Source: Desulfosporosinus shakirovi (GTDB lineage: Bacteria > Bacillota > Desulfitobacteriia > Desulfitobacteriales > Desulfitobacteriaceae). From it: a DNA stretch of 64,000 nt. Positions 8,130 through 17,028 of this stretch are shown here, piece by piece (position 1 is the first letter of the stretch; each line of letters begins with the position of its first letter). Position numbers and translations under genes: made by a program. The stretch lies in the NCBI RefSeq assembly GCF_020595055.1, contig NZ_JAJDOO010000004.1, positions 1-64,000 on the forward strand, read 5' to 3'. Below the pieces are notes generated by a model. It did no database searches. It was not told the DNA's origin and saw only the letters and a program-made list of their open reading frames with translations.

Positions 8130-8167
8130 AGCAGAAACCCGGTGTGGTGAGCCGGGTTTCTGCTTTT
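8130..8167 (+). terminator. Strong intrinsic terminator
   Basis: AGCAGAAACCCGG pairs perfectly with CCGGGTTTCTGCT and runs into TTTT. No intact gene lies just upstream. The preceding bases (8025-8110) resemble those before a similar hairpin at 17890-17925, so it seems to be the surviving tail of a lost unit. Confidence 0.75.
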
Positions 8168-8262
8168 AATAATCATCTCTTATCTGCGGGTATCTTTTTT
8201 TGATCATATTTATTCTGTTTATTTGCAGGCTTATGTAAGAAAATGGGTTAGGGGATTTGTGA

Positions 8263-8320
8263 CAAAATAATGGCAAGACCGCAAAGTGCCTATGCGCTTT
8301 ACGGTCTTGCCATTATTTTG
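8263..8320. repeat. 27-bp-stem inverted repeat
   Basis: The left arm (8263-8289) and right arm (8294-8320) are complementary over 27 bases with two non-Watson-Crick positions and a four-base loop. The 37-bp repeat copy 2 (8321-8357) begins at once after it. It may act as a terminator for the minus-strand gene at 8386, but length and loop are unusual for that alone. Confidence 0.6.
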
Positions 8321-8385
8321 CACAAGTGTGGGCTTGAACTCATAGGTTATGAATAAGTCAAACTACCCCCTGTTAAAGATTAACA

Positions 8386-8907
8386 TTAATGTTTTTTTGA
8401 TTTCTTGGTTTTACACTTGCATTCTGAAATATCGACCTTTTTATCTTTACATTTACACTTAACTTTATCAGCTTTTTTCTTTTTCTTCTTTTTGTCGACT
8501 AAAAGGTTTAGCTCTCTTTGAATATTGGCGACCTTTTCTTCTAATTCTGCTATTTTAAGCTCAAGAGTTTTTGCTTCTTGACTGCCCATATCTGAGGCTT
8601 CAGAAAGTGAATCGCCCTCAGCTTCAACAGCCGGCAATTCAACATCCTTACTTTCTGCTTCTGATAAGTCATCAACGACACTTTCTTCATTGGGAATAAG
8701 CTCAGCTTGAGGCTCAACTTCGTGGATTGACTCTGCCACACATTCTACTTTGGGGGTTGACTCAACATTTTTTTCCTCTTCCAGTGTGGATTCTAATGCG
8801 TTTTCTAATTCAGAAACTGCCTCAATTTGACTTTCTGCTTCAATACCTTCTTTAACCTCTAGTATAGGATCAGTTTTGGGTGTTTTGTCAACAGCTTTTT
8901 TAATCAT
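8386..8907 (-). CDS. Acidic Glu/Ser-rich protein with Lys/Cys-rich tail
   Basis: 173 residues from the ATG at 8907, chosen over the ATG at 8922 because GAGGAGATCT gives a proper ribosome site only for the former. Residues to about 110 are very acidic, rich in Glu, Ser, Val and Ala. A short heptad-like coiled coil follows (ELKIAELEEKVANIQREL, about 114-131). The tail is strongly basic, with a run of seven Lys and three Cys-Lys-Cys groups (KCKCKDKK, ECKCKTKK). No catalytic domain is visible and I know no family name. It lies 201 bases downstream of ppk on the same strand, so a link to polyphosphate is possible. Confidence 0.65.
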   Translation of the reverse strand: MIKKAVDKTPKTDPILEVKEGIEAESQIEAVSELENALESTLEEEKNVESTPKVECVAESIHEVEPQAELIPNEESVVDDLSEAESKDVELPAVEAEGDSLSEASDMGSQEAKTLELKIAELEEKVANIQRELNLLVDKKKKKKKADKVKCKCKDKKVDISECKCKTKKSKKH

Positions 8908-9108
8908 ATTAGATCTCCTCATTTCCTTATTCTGAATCGTCCCTCTAACATCTCAAACTCTGCACTAAAACTTCGTAAAAGAGGTCTAAATGTTAAACTA
9001 ACCGTTTTGATATCGAACCCTGAGGCGATATGTGTAACAATCTCTTTTTCTTCCATAAATGTATTATAGGTGAAGAAGTAGTCTAATGGCCTTTTAGATT
9101 CTAAGTGT

Positions 9109-11223
9109 TTACCTAGAGAAAATTGGTTCTAGTTTCACACGACTAAGTTCAACTTCTTCTGAATGGGTTTCACTTGAGCCAAGCAACAGTTCCTGACTAT
9201 TTATAAGCCCCTTTCTCTTTGTATTGATTTTAGTGTAGGTTCCTTCAAAATTCAAAACCCTTGATTTCGCTGTATCTTCCAAAGCGACCTCCAGGATATT
9301 TATGACTTTTTCTCGAACTGCCGGATCTTCGACAGGAAAGAGAAGTTCTACTCTTCTATCTAAATTTCGTTTCATAAGATCCGCGCTAGAAAGGAAAATA
9401 GCTTCCTCGCCGTCTCCATAGAAATAATAGATTCGGCTATGTTCAAGAAATCTACCAACGATACTCCTAACAGTAATATTCTCGCTAATCAAAGGAATTT
9501 TTGGTCGCAGACAGCATATACCACGAACAATTAGATCAATGGTAACTCCTGCAGAGGAAGCGTCATATAATGCTTCGATAATTTCTTTATCTACCAGAGC
9601 ATTTACTTTGGCAATTATTCTAGCGGGCCTGCCGCTTCTAGCAATATCAGCTTCTTTGTTGATTAAATCGAGGAATTTTTTCCTAAGGCTGATTGGAGCA
9701 ATGGTTAATTTGTAGAGATGGGAAGGGCTGGAACAACCCGAGAGGACATTGAAAACTGCAGAGGCATCCGCTCCAATATACGGATTACTGGTTAACAAAC
9801 CTAAATCTGTATATATTTTTGCAGTCACATCATTATAATTACCAGTTCCTAGGTGAACGTATCGTCTAATGATACCCTCTTCCCGGCGAACAATCAATAA
9901 TACCTTGCAATGGGCTTTTAAACCGACTAGTCCATAAATCACATGGCACCCTGCAGTTTCAAGCTTCTTAGCCCAAGTGATATTATTTTGTTCATCAAAG
10001 CGAGCTTTTAACTCGACGAGAACAGTAACTTGTTTCCCGTTGTCAGCGGCCTGAGCTAATGCTTCAATAATGGGAGAATTGCCGCTTACCCGATAAAGTG
10101 TTTGTTTAATCGCGAGAACATTAGGATCTTCGGCAGCTTTTTTGACAAGGTCGACAACCATATCAAAAGAATCGTAGGGATGATGTAATAAAATGTCTTT
10201 CTCAGTGATTGACTGAAATATATCCTCATCGTCATTTAAGAGGGTTGTATAAGCTCGTGGTTTAAGTGGATTATATCTTAGATGATCATACCCATCAAGT
10301 CCACTTAGTTTCATGAGGAATGTTAAATCAAGTGGTCCCTTAACTTTATAATTCGCTTCTGCTGAAATTTCCAACTCTTCTTCTAAGAATTTCAGCAGTA
10401 AAGGATTCATACCCTGTTCAATTTCTAAGCGAATTGCACTTCCGAATTTTCTTTGTTTTAGCGACATCTGAATTGCAGTGAGAAGATCTTCCGCTTCATC
10501 CTGAGCAACATCCAAATAAGCATTTCTAGTAATACGATAACACCCTATGGCCTTGATATTGAATTTATTGAATAAGGCAGCCAGGTTTGCTTTAATTATT
10601 TCTTCTAAAAGGATAAATACCCTTTGAGAAGAAATGGTTGGAATTTCTATTAACCGATCTAAGACTGAAGGGACTTGAATAGTCCCAAATATCGAATTGC
10701 TATCATCGTTATCAGTATCCTGCAATAATAAGGCAATATTTAATGTTTTGTTCAAAATTAGAGGAAATGGCTGGTTTCTATCGACGGTCATTGGGGTAAG
10801 AACCGGAAATATATTATTGGCATAATAATCTCGAATAAAATCAAGCTGATCTTTGTTTAGATCCTTATATCTGATAAAATGAATGTTTTCTTTCTTTAGA
10901 GATTTAGTTAGTGAACGATTATAACAATTGTACATATCCGTAACTTGTTTGTGAGTTCTCCAGGATATTCTAAATAGTTGTTCCTGAGGAGTGAGACCGG
11001 CAGGGTCAGTTTTTACGAACTTTGCAGTGACTTGATCATGCAAGGATGCTACTCGAATCATAAAGAATTCATCAAGGTTAGAACCTACAATTGAAAGAAA
11101 TTTTAAGCGTTCTAAAAGGGGATTGCTGGTATCCTGAGCTTCTTCTAAAACTCTTGCATTAAATTCCAGCCAGCTAAGTTCTCTATTAAAAAATTGCTGG
11201 GTTGTATAAGGATTTCTCTTCAA
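9109..11223 (-). CDS. ppk: Polyphosphate kinase (Ppk1)
   Basis: 704 residues, normal for the family. It catalyses reversible transfer of the ATP gamma-phosphate to inorganic polyphosphate. The N-terminal domain begins FFNRELSWLEFNARVLEEA. The two phospholipase-D-like catalytic domains show the autophosphorylated histidine in HLGTGNYND (about residue 455) and the second conserved histidine in LEHSRIYYF (about 594). The start is TTG with GAAAGGAT upstream. It lies seven bases after the Ppx-like HD gene, so the two form one operon. Together with the divergent ppx gene this is a polyphosphate synthesis and degradation locus. Confidence 0.96.
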   Translation of the reverse strand: MKRNPYTTQQFFNRELSWLEFNARVLEEAQDTSNPLLERLKFLSIVGSNLDEFFMIRVASLHDQVTAKFVKTDPAGLTPQEQLFRISWRTHKQVTDMYNCYNRSLTKSLKKENIHFIRYKDLNKDQLDFIRDYYANNIFPVLTPMTVDRNQPFPLILNKTLNIALLLQDTDNDDSNSIFGTIQVPSVLDRLIEIPTISSQRVFILLEEIIKANLAALFNKFNIKAIGCYRITRNAYLDVAQDEAEDLLTAIQMSLKQRKFGSAIRLEIEQGMNPLLLKFLEEELEISAEANYKVKGPLDLTFLMKLSGLDGYDHLRYNPLKPRAYTTLLNDDEDIFQSITEKDILLHHPYDSFDMVVDLVKKAAEDPNVLAIKQTLYRVSGNSPIIEALAQAADNGKQVTVLVELKARFDEQNNITWAKKLETAGCHVIYGLVGLKAHCKVLLIVRREEGIIRRYVHLGTGNYNDVTAKIYTDLGLLTSNPYIGADASAVFNVLSGCSSPSHLYKLTIAPISLRKKFLDLINKEADIARSGRPARIIAKVNALVDKEIIEALYDASSAGVTIDLIVRGICCLRPKIPLISENITVRSIVGRFLEHSRIYYFYGDGEEAIFLSSADLMKRNLDRRVELLFPVEDPAVREKVINILEVALEDTAKSRVLNFEGTYTKINTKRKGLINSQELLLGSSETHSEEVELSRVKLEPIFSR

Positions 11224-11229
11224 TGCTTT

Positions 11230-12759
11230 TTATCCTTTCAGTTTAATTCTTACACCCATTACTTCTTGGAAAAATTCTGCATTATTCATGATGTCCCACT
11301 TTTCCAGGATAATGTCCTTATTACTAATTAGGTGCAGGTGAAGTTCGTCGTCTGAAGAACTGAGTATTTCAAAATCACTAATCTTTTGCTTATGTGAAAT
11401 ATCCATTGATTCAGCAATTTTTAAGATTGAAGATAGTTTTGAAACTAAAATTTTTTCAGTATGACTCAAAACATAATAACTTCGGTCAGAATATGTAGGA
11501 ATCCTCCTTGTGTGGTACTTGGCAATATTAGCGATTAATTCTAATTCCTTATCTGAGAAACCTAAAATGCTTTGAGATCTGATAATATCCGAGGAATGGT
11601 TGCTGTGTTCACTTAAACTAACATAGTTTCCCGAATCATGAAGAATTGCTGCCACCTGAAGATATAATTTTTCCTGATCCCCAAGTTTATGATATTTCCA
11701 CGTTTTTCCAAATAATTCTAAGGATATTTTTTCGACATAGGCCGCATGTTTTTCATCCACACCATATTTTTCAGCCATATACCACACAGAACTTATAATA
11801 TCATTTTCGTCGCTGGATTTTCTTGGCATCTCATATAAATTATCAATAAGCTCATAGAGGATCCCTTGACGATTAGTAATCATTGGGGCATGGATGCCAT
11901 TAGATTTTGTCCTGCTCAATAAACTATGAATGATTAATATGGTGGGCAATAATAATTCTGCCTCTGCCGAAGTAATATTAAATGCTTCGATCATTTGATC
12001 CCTGCTCATATCTCTGACCTGAAAATAAAGAGTATCAAAAGATTCCTTACTGATATAAGCTTGGTGTTCCAGCTTGCTGATTTCTAATAATGTGCTTAAA
12101 CTTCCGCCAAGACAAATAAACTTTTTGATGGGCATTTTTTTAAGTTTAGGTTTAAGTAAATATATTTTACTTTCAATGTATTCTTCCATAATCCTGGGAA
12201 ATGAAATAGTTTTTGCTTCCAGGGATGAGAGAACTTCTCTCAGTCTTAGAGGTCCTATTTTGAGATGTTCTGTAAACTTTAATCCCTCAGTTGCATACAT
12301 TGAAACCTCGACTCCGCCAGAAGTTATATTGGCAATAATTGAATCCGCAAGGTCAATATGATCAACTTCATTTAAATAATTTCTTAAAGCTTTATATATC
12401 AAAAATCGCTCTTGAACATTATTGACAATTTCCACATGGATTCCTGCTATAAGTCTTATTTGTTCAATAATGTAGTCCCGGTTATCTGCTTCATGAAGAC
12501 CACTTGTAGCAATTGCTCTATATACTTTTACCCGGTAATCCTTCATTAATTTGGCGAAACTTTTTAATCGAACACAGGTTTCATTAATAGTTTTAGGGGA
12601 GATTCTTCTAGTTGTAAAGGTATCCTTGCCGATATTATTTGGCAGAGAAGTATCCTCTAATATCCTTAAGGTACCATCGGAATGTAATTGTGCAATACTC
12701 ATTCTTAAGAAATCTGAACCTACATTAATGGCGGCTACCACTTCATTTTTCTTTTTCAT
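11230..12759 (-). CDS. Degenerate Ppx/GppA-like protein with HD domain
   Basis: 509 residues from the ATG at 12759 (AAGGAG upstream); a TTG at 12804 is less likely. The N-terminal part follows the exopolyphosphatase fold, but its phosphate-binding loops have changed: INVGSDFLRM instead of DIGSNSxRL, and NITSGGVEVS instead of DIGGSSTEL. The region equivalent to the catalytic SGxEEA reads NNVQERF. The C-terminal half is an HD-type domain with AAILHDSGNYVS near residue 373. Compared with the intact Ppx encoded divergently, it is probably not an ordinary exopolyphosphatase. Its place in front of ppk suggests a regulatory or polyphosphate-binding role (inference). Confidence 0.8.
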   Translation of the reverse strand: MKKKNEVVAAINVGSDFLRMSIAQLHSDGTLRILEDTSLPNNIGKDTFTTRRISPKTINETCVRLKSFAKLMKDYRVKVYRAIATSGLHEADNRDYIIEQIRLIAGIHVEIVNNVQERFLIYKALRNYLNEVDHIDLADSIIANITSGGVEVSMYATEGLKFTEHLKIGPLRLREVLSSLEAKTISFPRIMEEYIESKIYLLKPKLKKMPIKKFICLGGSLSTLLEISKLEHQAYISKESFDTLYFQVRDMSRDQMIEAFNITSAEAELLLPTILIIHSLLSRTKSNGIHAPMITNRQGILYELIDNLYEMPRKSSDENDIISSVWYMAEKYGVDEKHAAYVEKISLELFGKTWKYHKLGDQEKLYLQVAAILHDSGNYVSLSEHSNHSSDIIRSQSILGFSDKELELIANIAKYHTRRIPTYSDRSYYVLSHTEKILVSKLSSILKIAESMDISHKQKISDFEILSSSDDELHLHLISNKDIILEKWDIMNNAEFFQEVMGVRIKLKG

Positions 12760-12806
12760 TTTATTACGGCTCCTTATGTACCTCTTGTGATCGAATTTTA
12801 CCAACC

Positions 12807-12861
12807 TTGATAATAGTTAAGATTTCATATAGTATATAGATCGATTTATCAAACGTCTCAA
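12807..12861. promoter_or_regulatory. Overlapping divergent sigma-A-like promoters between ppx and the ppk operon
   Basis: On the plus strand TTGATA (12807-12812), 17 bases, TAGTAT (12830-12835) points at ppx. On the minus strand TTGAGA (12861-12856), 17 bases, TATATA (12838-12833) points at the Ppx-like/ppk operon. The two -10 elements overlap, so polymerases should exclude each other. This is a pattern match only. Confidence 0.4.
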
Positions 12862-12888
12862 GCATATAAATATTATGGGAGAAATAGC

Positions 12889-14385
12889 ATGAAGAAAATC
12901 GGAATAATTGACATTGGGTCTAATTCAATAAGATTAATGTTAATAGAAGTCAGTGGTAACTATTTTCGAATTATTGATGAAGCAAAGGAAACCGTTCGAT
13001 TAGGAATGGGGATGACTGAAGATAACCGATTGAATCCAATTAGGATTGAAAGAGCTATTGATACGTTATCCTATTTTAAATCATTGTGTGAAGGTCTAGG
13101 CGAATGCGAACTGTTCCCTGTAGCAACTGAAGCTGTCAGAAGGGCGAGCAATCAAGCGGAATTTCTAAAGTTAGTTGAATCCACGTTACAATTCAAAATA
13201 AAGGTTCTTTCCGGTGTAGAAGAGGCTTATTATGATTATTTTGGTGTCATCAATAGTATGGACTATTCGAATGTGTTAATTATAGATATCGGTGGGTCCA
13301 GTACAGAACTCATCTGGGTTGAGGGCAAAACTGTTAAGGAAGCAGTCAGTCTCCCTTTTGGTGCAATTACCATTACTGATCAATTTGGAATTAGAGAAAA
13401 AATGAATAGCACTATTGAAAAAGAATTAAATACCTACCTTCTCTCACAATTCGGTAGAATATCTTGGCTGGGTAGGGCAACGAATTTACCGCTGATAGGA
13501 GTTGGTGGAACAATTCGTAATATTTCTAGGATTTCAAGGAAAAATACTGATTATCCAATAGATCGTTCTCATAATTACATAATGGATTCTGCTGATGTCT
13601 TGAATTTATATGACTATATAAAATTCAACAACTCTGAGCAACGTAAAAAGATAAAGGGGCTTTCTAAAGACCGGAGCGATATGTTCTTAGGGGCATTTTC
13701 TGTGGTTTCAGCATTGATAGAGTTCTGTAATAGCCCTCAACTAATTGTAAGTGGCAGTGGAATTAGAGAAGGGCTGTTACATGAAATCCTTCATGGAGAC
13801 CAAGTGATTAACGACGTACTTGAGTTTTCTATTAATAATATTATGGAAACATTAAGTATTGATAAACCACATGCCCATCATGTTTGGAAGCTTGCGGAAA
13901 GCTTGTATACTCAGCTGCAGCCTATCCATAAGATGAATGGCAATTCTTACAAGGTTTTAAAAACTGCATCGTTATTACATGATTGCGGCAAAACTATAAA
14001 TTTTTATAGTTATCACAAACATTCCATCTATATGATGGCTAATTTACCGATTAATGGTCTATCACATAAGGAACTAATTATGGCGGCTTACACAATGATT
14101 CTCAGCGTAAAAGAAAATTTTGTGCTTGACAAATCTCCGTATATCAAGCTATTAGTAAAAGAAGATAGATTAATTGTTCAAAGACTGGGAATCATTTTAA
14201 GACTAGCAGAATCTCTCGATAAGAAAAGGAATGGTAATGTAACTGATGTAGTATGTGAGTTAAGATCTGACAACTTGTTTTTGCGTTTATTATCAGAGGG
14301 TACTACCGAAAGCGAGAGGAAAACCGTTGAGGACCGCGGTAGTAATTTTTACAAAGTATTCGGTAAAACATTGGAGTTGGAATAA
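12889..14385 (+). CDS. ppx: Exopolyphosphatase, Ppx/GppA family
   Basis: 498 residues. Canonical ASKHA phosphate loops are present: IGIIDIGSNSIRLML at the N-terminus, ATEAVRRASN near 83, SGVEEA near 108 with the catalytic glutamate, VLIIDIGGSSTELIWV near 127, and GVGGTIRN near 205. The C-terminal part is an HD-like domain with ASLLHDCGKTINF near 364, the long-form layout of Ppx. The enzyme releases phosphate from polyphosphate ends or hydrolyses pppGpp. It is transcribed away from the ppk operon, and a terminator follows at 14488. Confidence 0.92.
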   Translation: MKKIGIIDIGSNSIRLMLIEVSGNYFRIIDEAKETVRLGMGMTEDNRLNPIRIERAIDTLSYFKSLCEGLGECELFPVATEAVRRASNQAEFLKLVESTLQFKIKVLSGVEEAYYDYFGVINSMDYSNVLIIDIGGSSTELIWVEGKTVKEAVSLPFGAITITDQFGIREKMNSTIEKELNTYLLSQFGRISWLGRATNLPLIGVGGTIRNISRISRKNTDYPIDRSHNYIMDSADVLNLYDYIKFNNSEQRKKIKGLSKDRSDMFLGAFSVVSALIEFCNSPQLIVSGSGIREGLLHEILHGDQVINDVLEFSINNIMETLSIDKPHAHHVWKLAESLYTQLQPIHKMNGNSYKVLKTASLLHDCGKTINFYSYHKHSIYMMANLPINGLSHKELIMAAYTMILSVKENFVLDKSPYIKLLVKEDRLIVQRLGIILRLAESLDKKRNGNVTDVVCELRSDNLFLRLLSEGTTESERKTVEDRGSNFYKVFGKTLELE

Positions 14386-15358
14386 TCATTGTCGATGGTT
14401 GCCTTTCCACCAAATAGATCCTCACCAATTCCCTGATACTTCAGTAAAGTATACAACCAGTTATACTTTTGGTAGTAATCGGGTAGGAGGCTAGAAGCAG
14501 CAAGCTTCCAGCCTTTTATTTTATGTATCGGCGATGACGTTAGAACATTCCGGAAATGTCGATGAGCGAGATGTTACTGTCATCTCGCTCATTCTATACG
14601 GCTTAGACTTAAGTCGGAAAAATCCAAATCCATATATCATTACTTATTAGTATAAAGTATGATCGTTAATTCCCAGTTAAGGAAAAGTTAACTTAAAGTT
14701 AAAATTCACTGCAGACTCTTTCATTGCTCCGTTCCAGCGAACTTATTCGATCCTTATCCCAATATTAGCCATAAGGAAGTAACTGCTCCCTTTTTAGATA
14801 AAAACTAATACGAAACTTTCAGGGCGGTCGTTGTTGGATTTTATGGGGATTTTGAGAAGCCGAGGATTGAATTGGGGCGAGTATTCGGAAGAGCAACAAT
14901 GCCAGGATGACGAGTGATGATTTGGTGCAGAGTGGTTACAGGATATCAAAAAAGTTGTATGTCGAAAGGTTGGAAAGAGCAGGCGAATGAGAATTTTACC
15001 TGCTCTGTTCTTGCGCCCGGATATTTTCCTTAGTCGTACTTATCATATTAAAACTTAAGAGGAAATGCGATGGTTCTTTGAGCAAAAGCGTTCTGAAAGG
15101 GGCGCTGTTTCTATTTGCAAAGTTTGGTAAGGGGAAGTCAGTTATTAGTATAGGGAATAGGGACTATTTAGGCTTAACATCATTTTGAATATGCGGGATT
15201 TGGGTTCGGCTCATTGGGATTTTGCTGCGTTCATGGTCATCGACCACACACGTGCCGGAGCCTACCATTAGTTATACTTAAGTATACATGAGTAAAAGAA
15301 GGAAGGAGATTCAGTAAAGGCGAAGACTTAGGGATCGAAGAGAAAGGGGATGTGAAGA
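14386..15358. other. Gene-free stretch with a terminator and palindromes
   Basis: I see no convincing gene. Contents: GGCTAGAAGC/GCTTCCAGCC hairpin with TTTTATTTT (14488-14520), the likely ppx terminator; an AAAGTATA/TATACTTT inverted repeat near 14444; a perfect 12-bp inverted repeat ATGAGCGAGATG / CATCTCGCTCAT (14562-14592) without a T-run; and the perfect palindrome TATACTTAAGTATA (15273-15286), 73 bases before the amidase start and a possible operator. Confidence 0.5.
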
Positions 15359-16108
15359 TTGGATAAACCAGATATGAAATGGGTGCCATCACCAAATCAC
15401 AGCCAACCAAAGGGGTACAAGTTTAATACAATTGTCAATCACATCATGGAAGGTACATTAGTGGGTACTGATTCATGGTTCGCGAATCCGGCAAGTCAAG
15501 TAAGCTCTCACTTCGGAGTTGGGAAGAACGGTGAAATCCATCAATATGTCGACCTTAAATATCCGGCATGGGCAAATGGTGCGGTAAATAAGCCCAACTG
15601 GCCTTTGCTTATTTCGGGAGTTAATCCGAACTATTACACAGTCAGTATCGAGCACGAAGGAAAAAACGGAGATGTAATGCCTGAAGCACAGTACCAGGCA
15701 AATCTAGCCTTACATCGATGGCTCATCGAGAATCTAGGTATACCTGTGACGAGGGATAACATCATCGGCCACTATAGGATTGACTCAGTAAACAAATCCA
15801 ATTGCCCAGGCTCAGGATTTCCGTGGGATAGGTTGTTTAAAGATTTAGAAGGGGGAAATGATGTGTTAGATGTAGCGGTTTTATTATATACCAAAGAGGA
15901 CTACTGGGCTGGCACGGATGTAGCCGCCAGGAATGACAATTGCGCAATGTTCATACGTCCGTCAGATCAATCCGTACCGAAGGATGCCATGAGTGCCAAG
16001 AAGCTGATCGTGGTCGGCGGACCAACGACCGGACATACGAACGAGGTTTTGCTCTCGGGCAACGACAAATACGATACCGCAGCTGCAGTTAAAAAGTATC
16101 TGGGTTAA
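15359..16108 (+). CDS. N-acetylmuramoyl-L-alanine amidase (Amidase_2) with partial cell-wall-binding tail
   Basis: 249 residues starting at TTG. The Amidase_2/PGRP zinc domain runs from about 5 to 165: IVNHIMEGT with the first His, SSHFGVGKNGEIHQYV, VSIEHEG, and the C-terminal IIGHYRIDSVNKSNCPGSGFPW with the remaining ligands. It cleaves the amide between MurNAc and L-Ala. The tail (about 170-249) ends KKLIVVGGPTT...LLSGNDKYDTAAAVKKYL, which resembles a single cell wall binding repeat 2 unit. There is no signal peptide, so export would need the neighbouring holin-like protein, as in phage-type lysis pairs. Confidence 0.85.
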   Translation: MDKPDMKWVPSPNHSQPKGYKFNTIVNHIMEGTLVGTDSWFANPASQVSSHFGVGKNGEIHQYVDLKYPAWANGAVNKPNWPLLISGVNPNYYTVSIEHEGKNGDVMPEAQYQANLALHRWLIENLGIPVTRDNIIGHYRIDSVNKSNCPGSGFPWDRLFKDLEGGNDVLDVAVLLYTKEDYWAGTDVAARNDNCAMFIRPSDQSVPKDAMSAKKLIVVGGPTTGHTNEVLLSGNDKYDTAAAVKKYLG

Positions 16109-16157
16109 ATCGCAAGCGCTTGCCAATTTGAAAACCAATATTAAGGAGAGGACTTAT

Positions 16158-16589
16158 ATGCCGACGGATTTATTTACAACGTCCTACCTGGGGAGCTATG
16201 CTGGACTTGTGGCCGTGACGTATCTCTTAGTCCAGTTCTTTAAAGAGCCAGTTAAGCAACACCTAGGAGACTGGTGGATCAGGCTCATGGCTGTGGGATT
16301 CGCGTTGATAATCCAGTTATTTACGCTGTTTGTAACAGGTAATTTTACTGTTGAGGCAATTGGCCTAGCGATACTTAACTCATTCTTAGTCGCGATCACT
16401 GCAGCTGGTACGCATAATATTAGTCAGCCTAGTTTAAGTAAAACCGATATATTATCAGTTGTCGCTGCTACGACTACAATTGATAAGCCGCAGGTATTAG
16501 ATGTTAGTCCGCCAATTATTACACCACAGGCTACGACTTCGACTGATAGCGATGCTGTCACACCTGTTGCACAAGTAGTGCAAGTTTAG
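16158..16589 (+). CDS. Holin-like small membrane protein
   Basis: 143 residues from the ATG at 16158, which has AAGGAGAGG at proper spacing; an upstream TTG at 16128 lacks one. Two or three hydrophobic helices lie at about 9-26, 41-60 and 62-82, followed by a low-complexity Thr/Ser/Val/Pro tail with no charge pattern. Gene order (amidase then small membrane protein, 49 bases apart) fits a lysin-holin pair, although no prophage genes surround it. I do not recognise an exact family. Confidence 0.65.
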   Translation: MPTDLFTTSYLGSYAGLVAVTYLLVQFFKEPVKQHLGDWWIRLMAVGFALIIQLFTLFVTGNFTVEAIGLAILNSFLVAITAAGTHNISQPSLSKTDILSVVAATTTIDKPQVLDVSPPIITPQATTSTDSDAVTPVAQVVQV

Positions 16590-16695
16590 TTATATAAATT
16601 TATGTTAAAATGGCAGTAAAAAGCTAGAATATTTTGAAAGCTTGGTGTCATTAGGACAATGGGTATTAAGCAAAAAGATGGGGCGAAATACGCAA

Positions 16696-16929
16696 ATGAA
16701 AATAATAACAACACCCATTGAGATGGTAGCCTGGTTCGATGCAACTGGCAAACCTCACCCAATACGATTACGGTATAAAGGAACTGGCGTTAAAGTTCAG
16801 AAAGTTGTCCGCATGACCCAAGAAAAACTTGCTGGGAATCGTATGAAGGTCTTTAGATGTCAAAGCGAAGTGGATGGGGTAATAATAATGGTATTTGAAC
16901 TTAAGTACGAGCTGCAGACCTGCAAGTAG
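16696..16929 (+). CDS. Small conserved hypothetical protein
   Basis: 77 residues if started at the ATG at 16696. The sequence begins MKIITTPIEMVAWFDATGK and contains PHPIRLRYK, EKLAGNRMKVFRCQS and a C-terminal VFELKYELQTCK. I recall similar short proteins in many Clostridia, without known function. The frame is open up to a TTG at 16642; no start has a strong ribosome site. It looks like a beta-rich soluble protein with two Cys. Confidence 0.55.
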   Translation: MKIITTPIEMVAWFDATGKPHPIRLRYKGTGVKVQKVVRMTQEKLAGNRMKVFRCQSEVDGVIIMVFELKYELQTCK

Positions 16930-17028
16930 TTATTGTGGAAAATGTAAAAGGGAGAGTGAACCAAGCTCTCCCCCCTTGAAAAAATGCCAATCATCACAAT
17001 ACATATTATGACGGATTGTCAAATAAAG

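Noticed and set aside
8003-8203. 66-codon open frame
   Set aside because: It runs through a strong terminator hairpin, has no ribosome site and no family resemblance; it is part of a degenerate repeat.
12889-14385. Assigning this gene as guanosine pentaphosphatase GppA
   Set aside because: Ppx and GppA cannot be separated by eye; the position opposite ppk favours Ppx.
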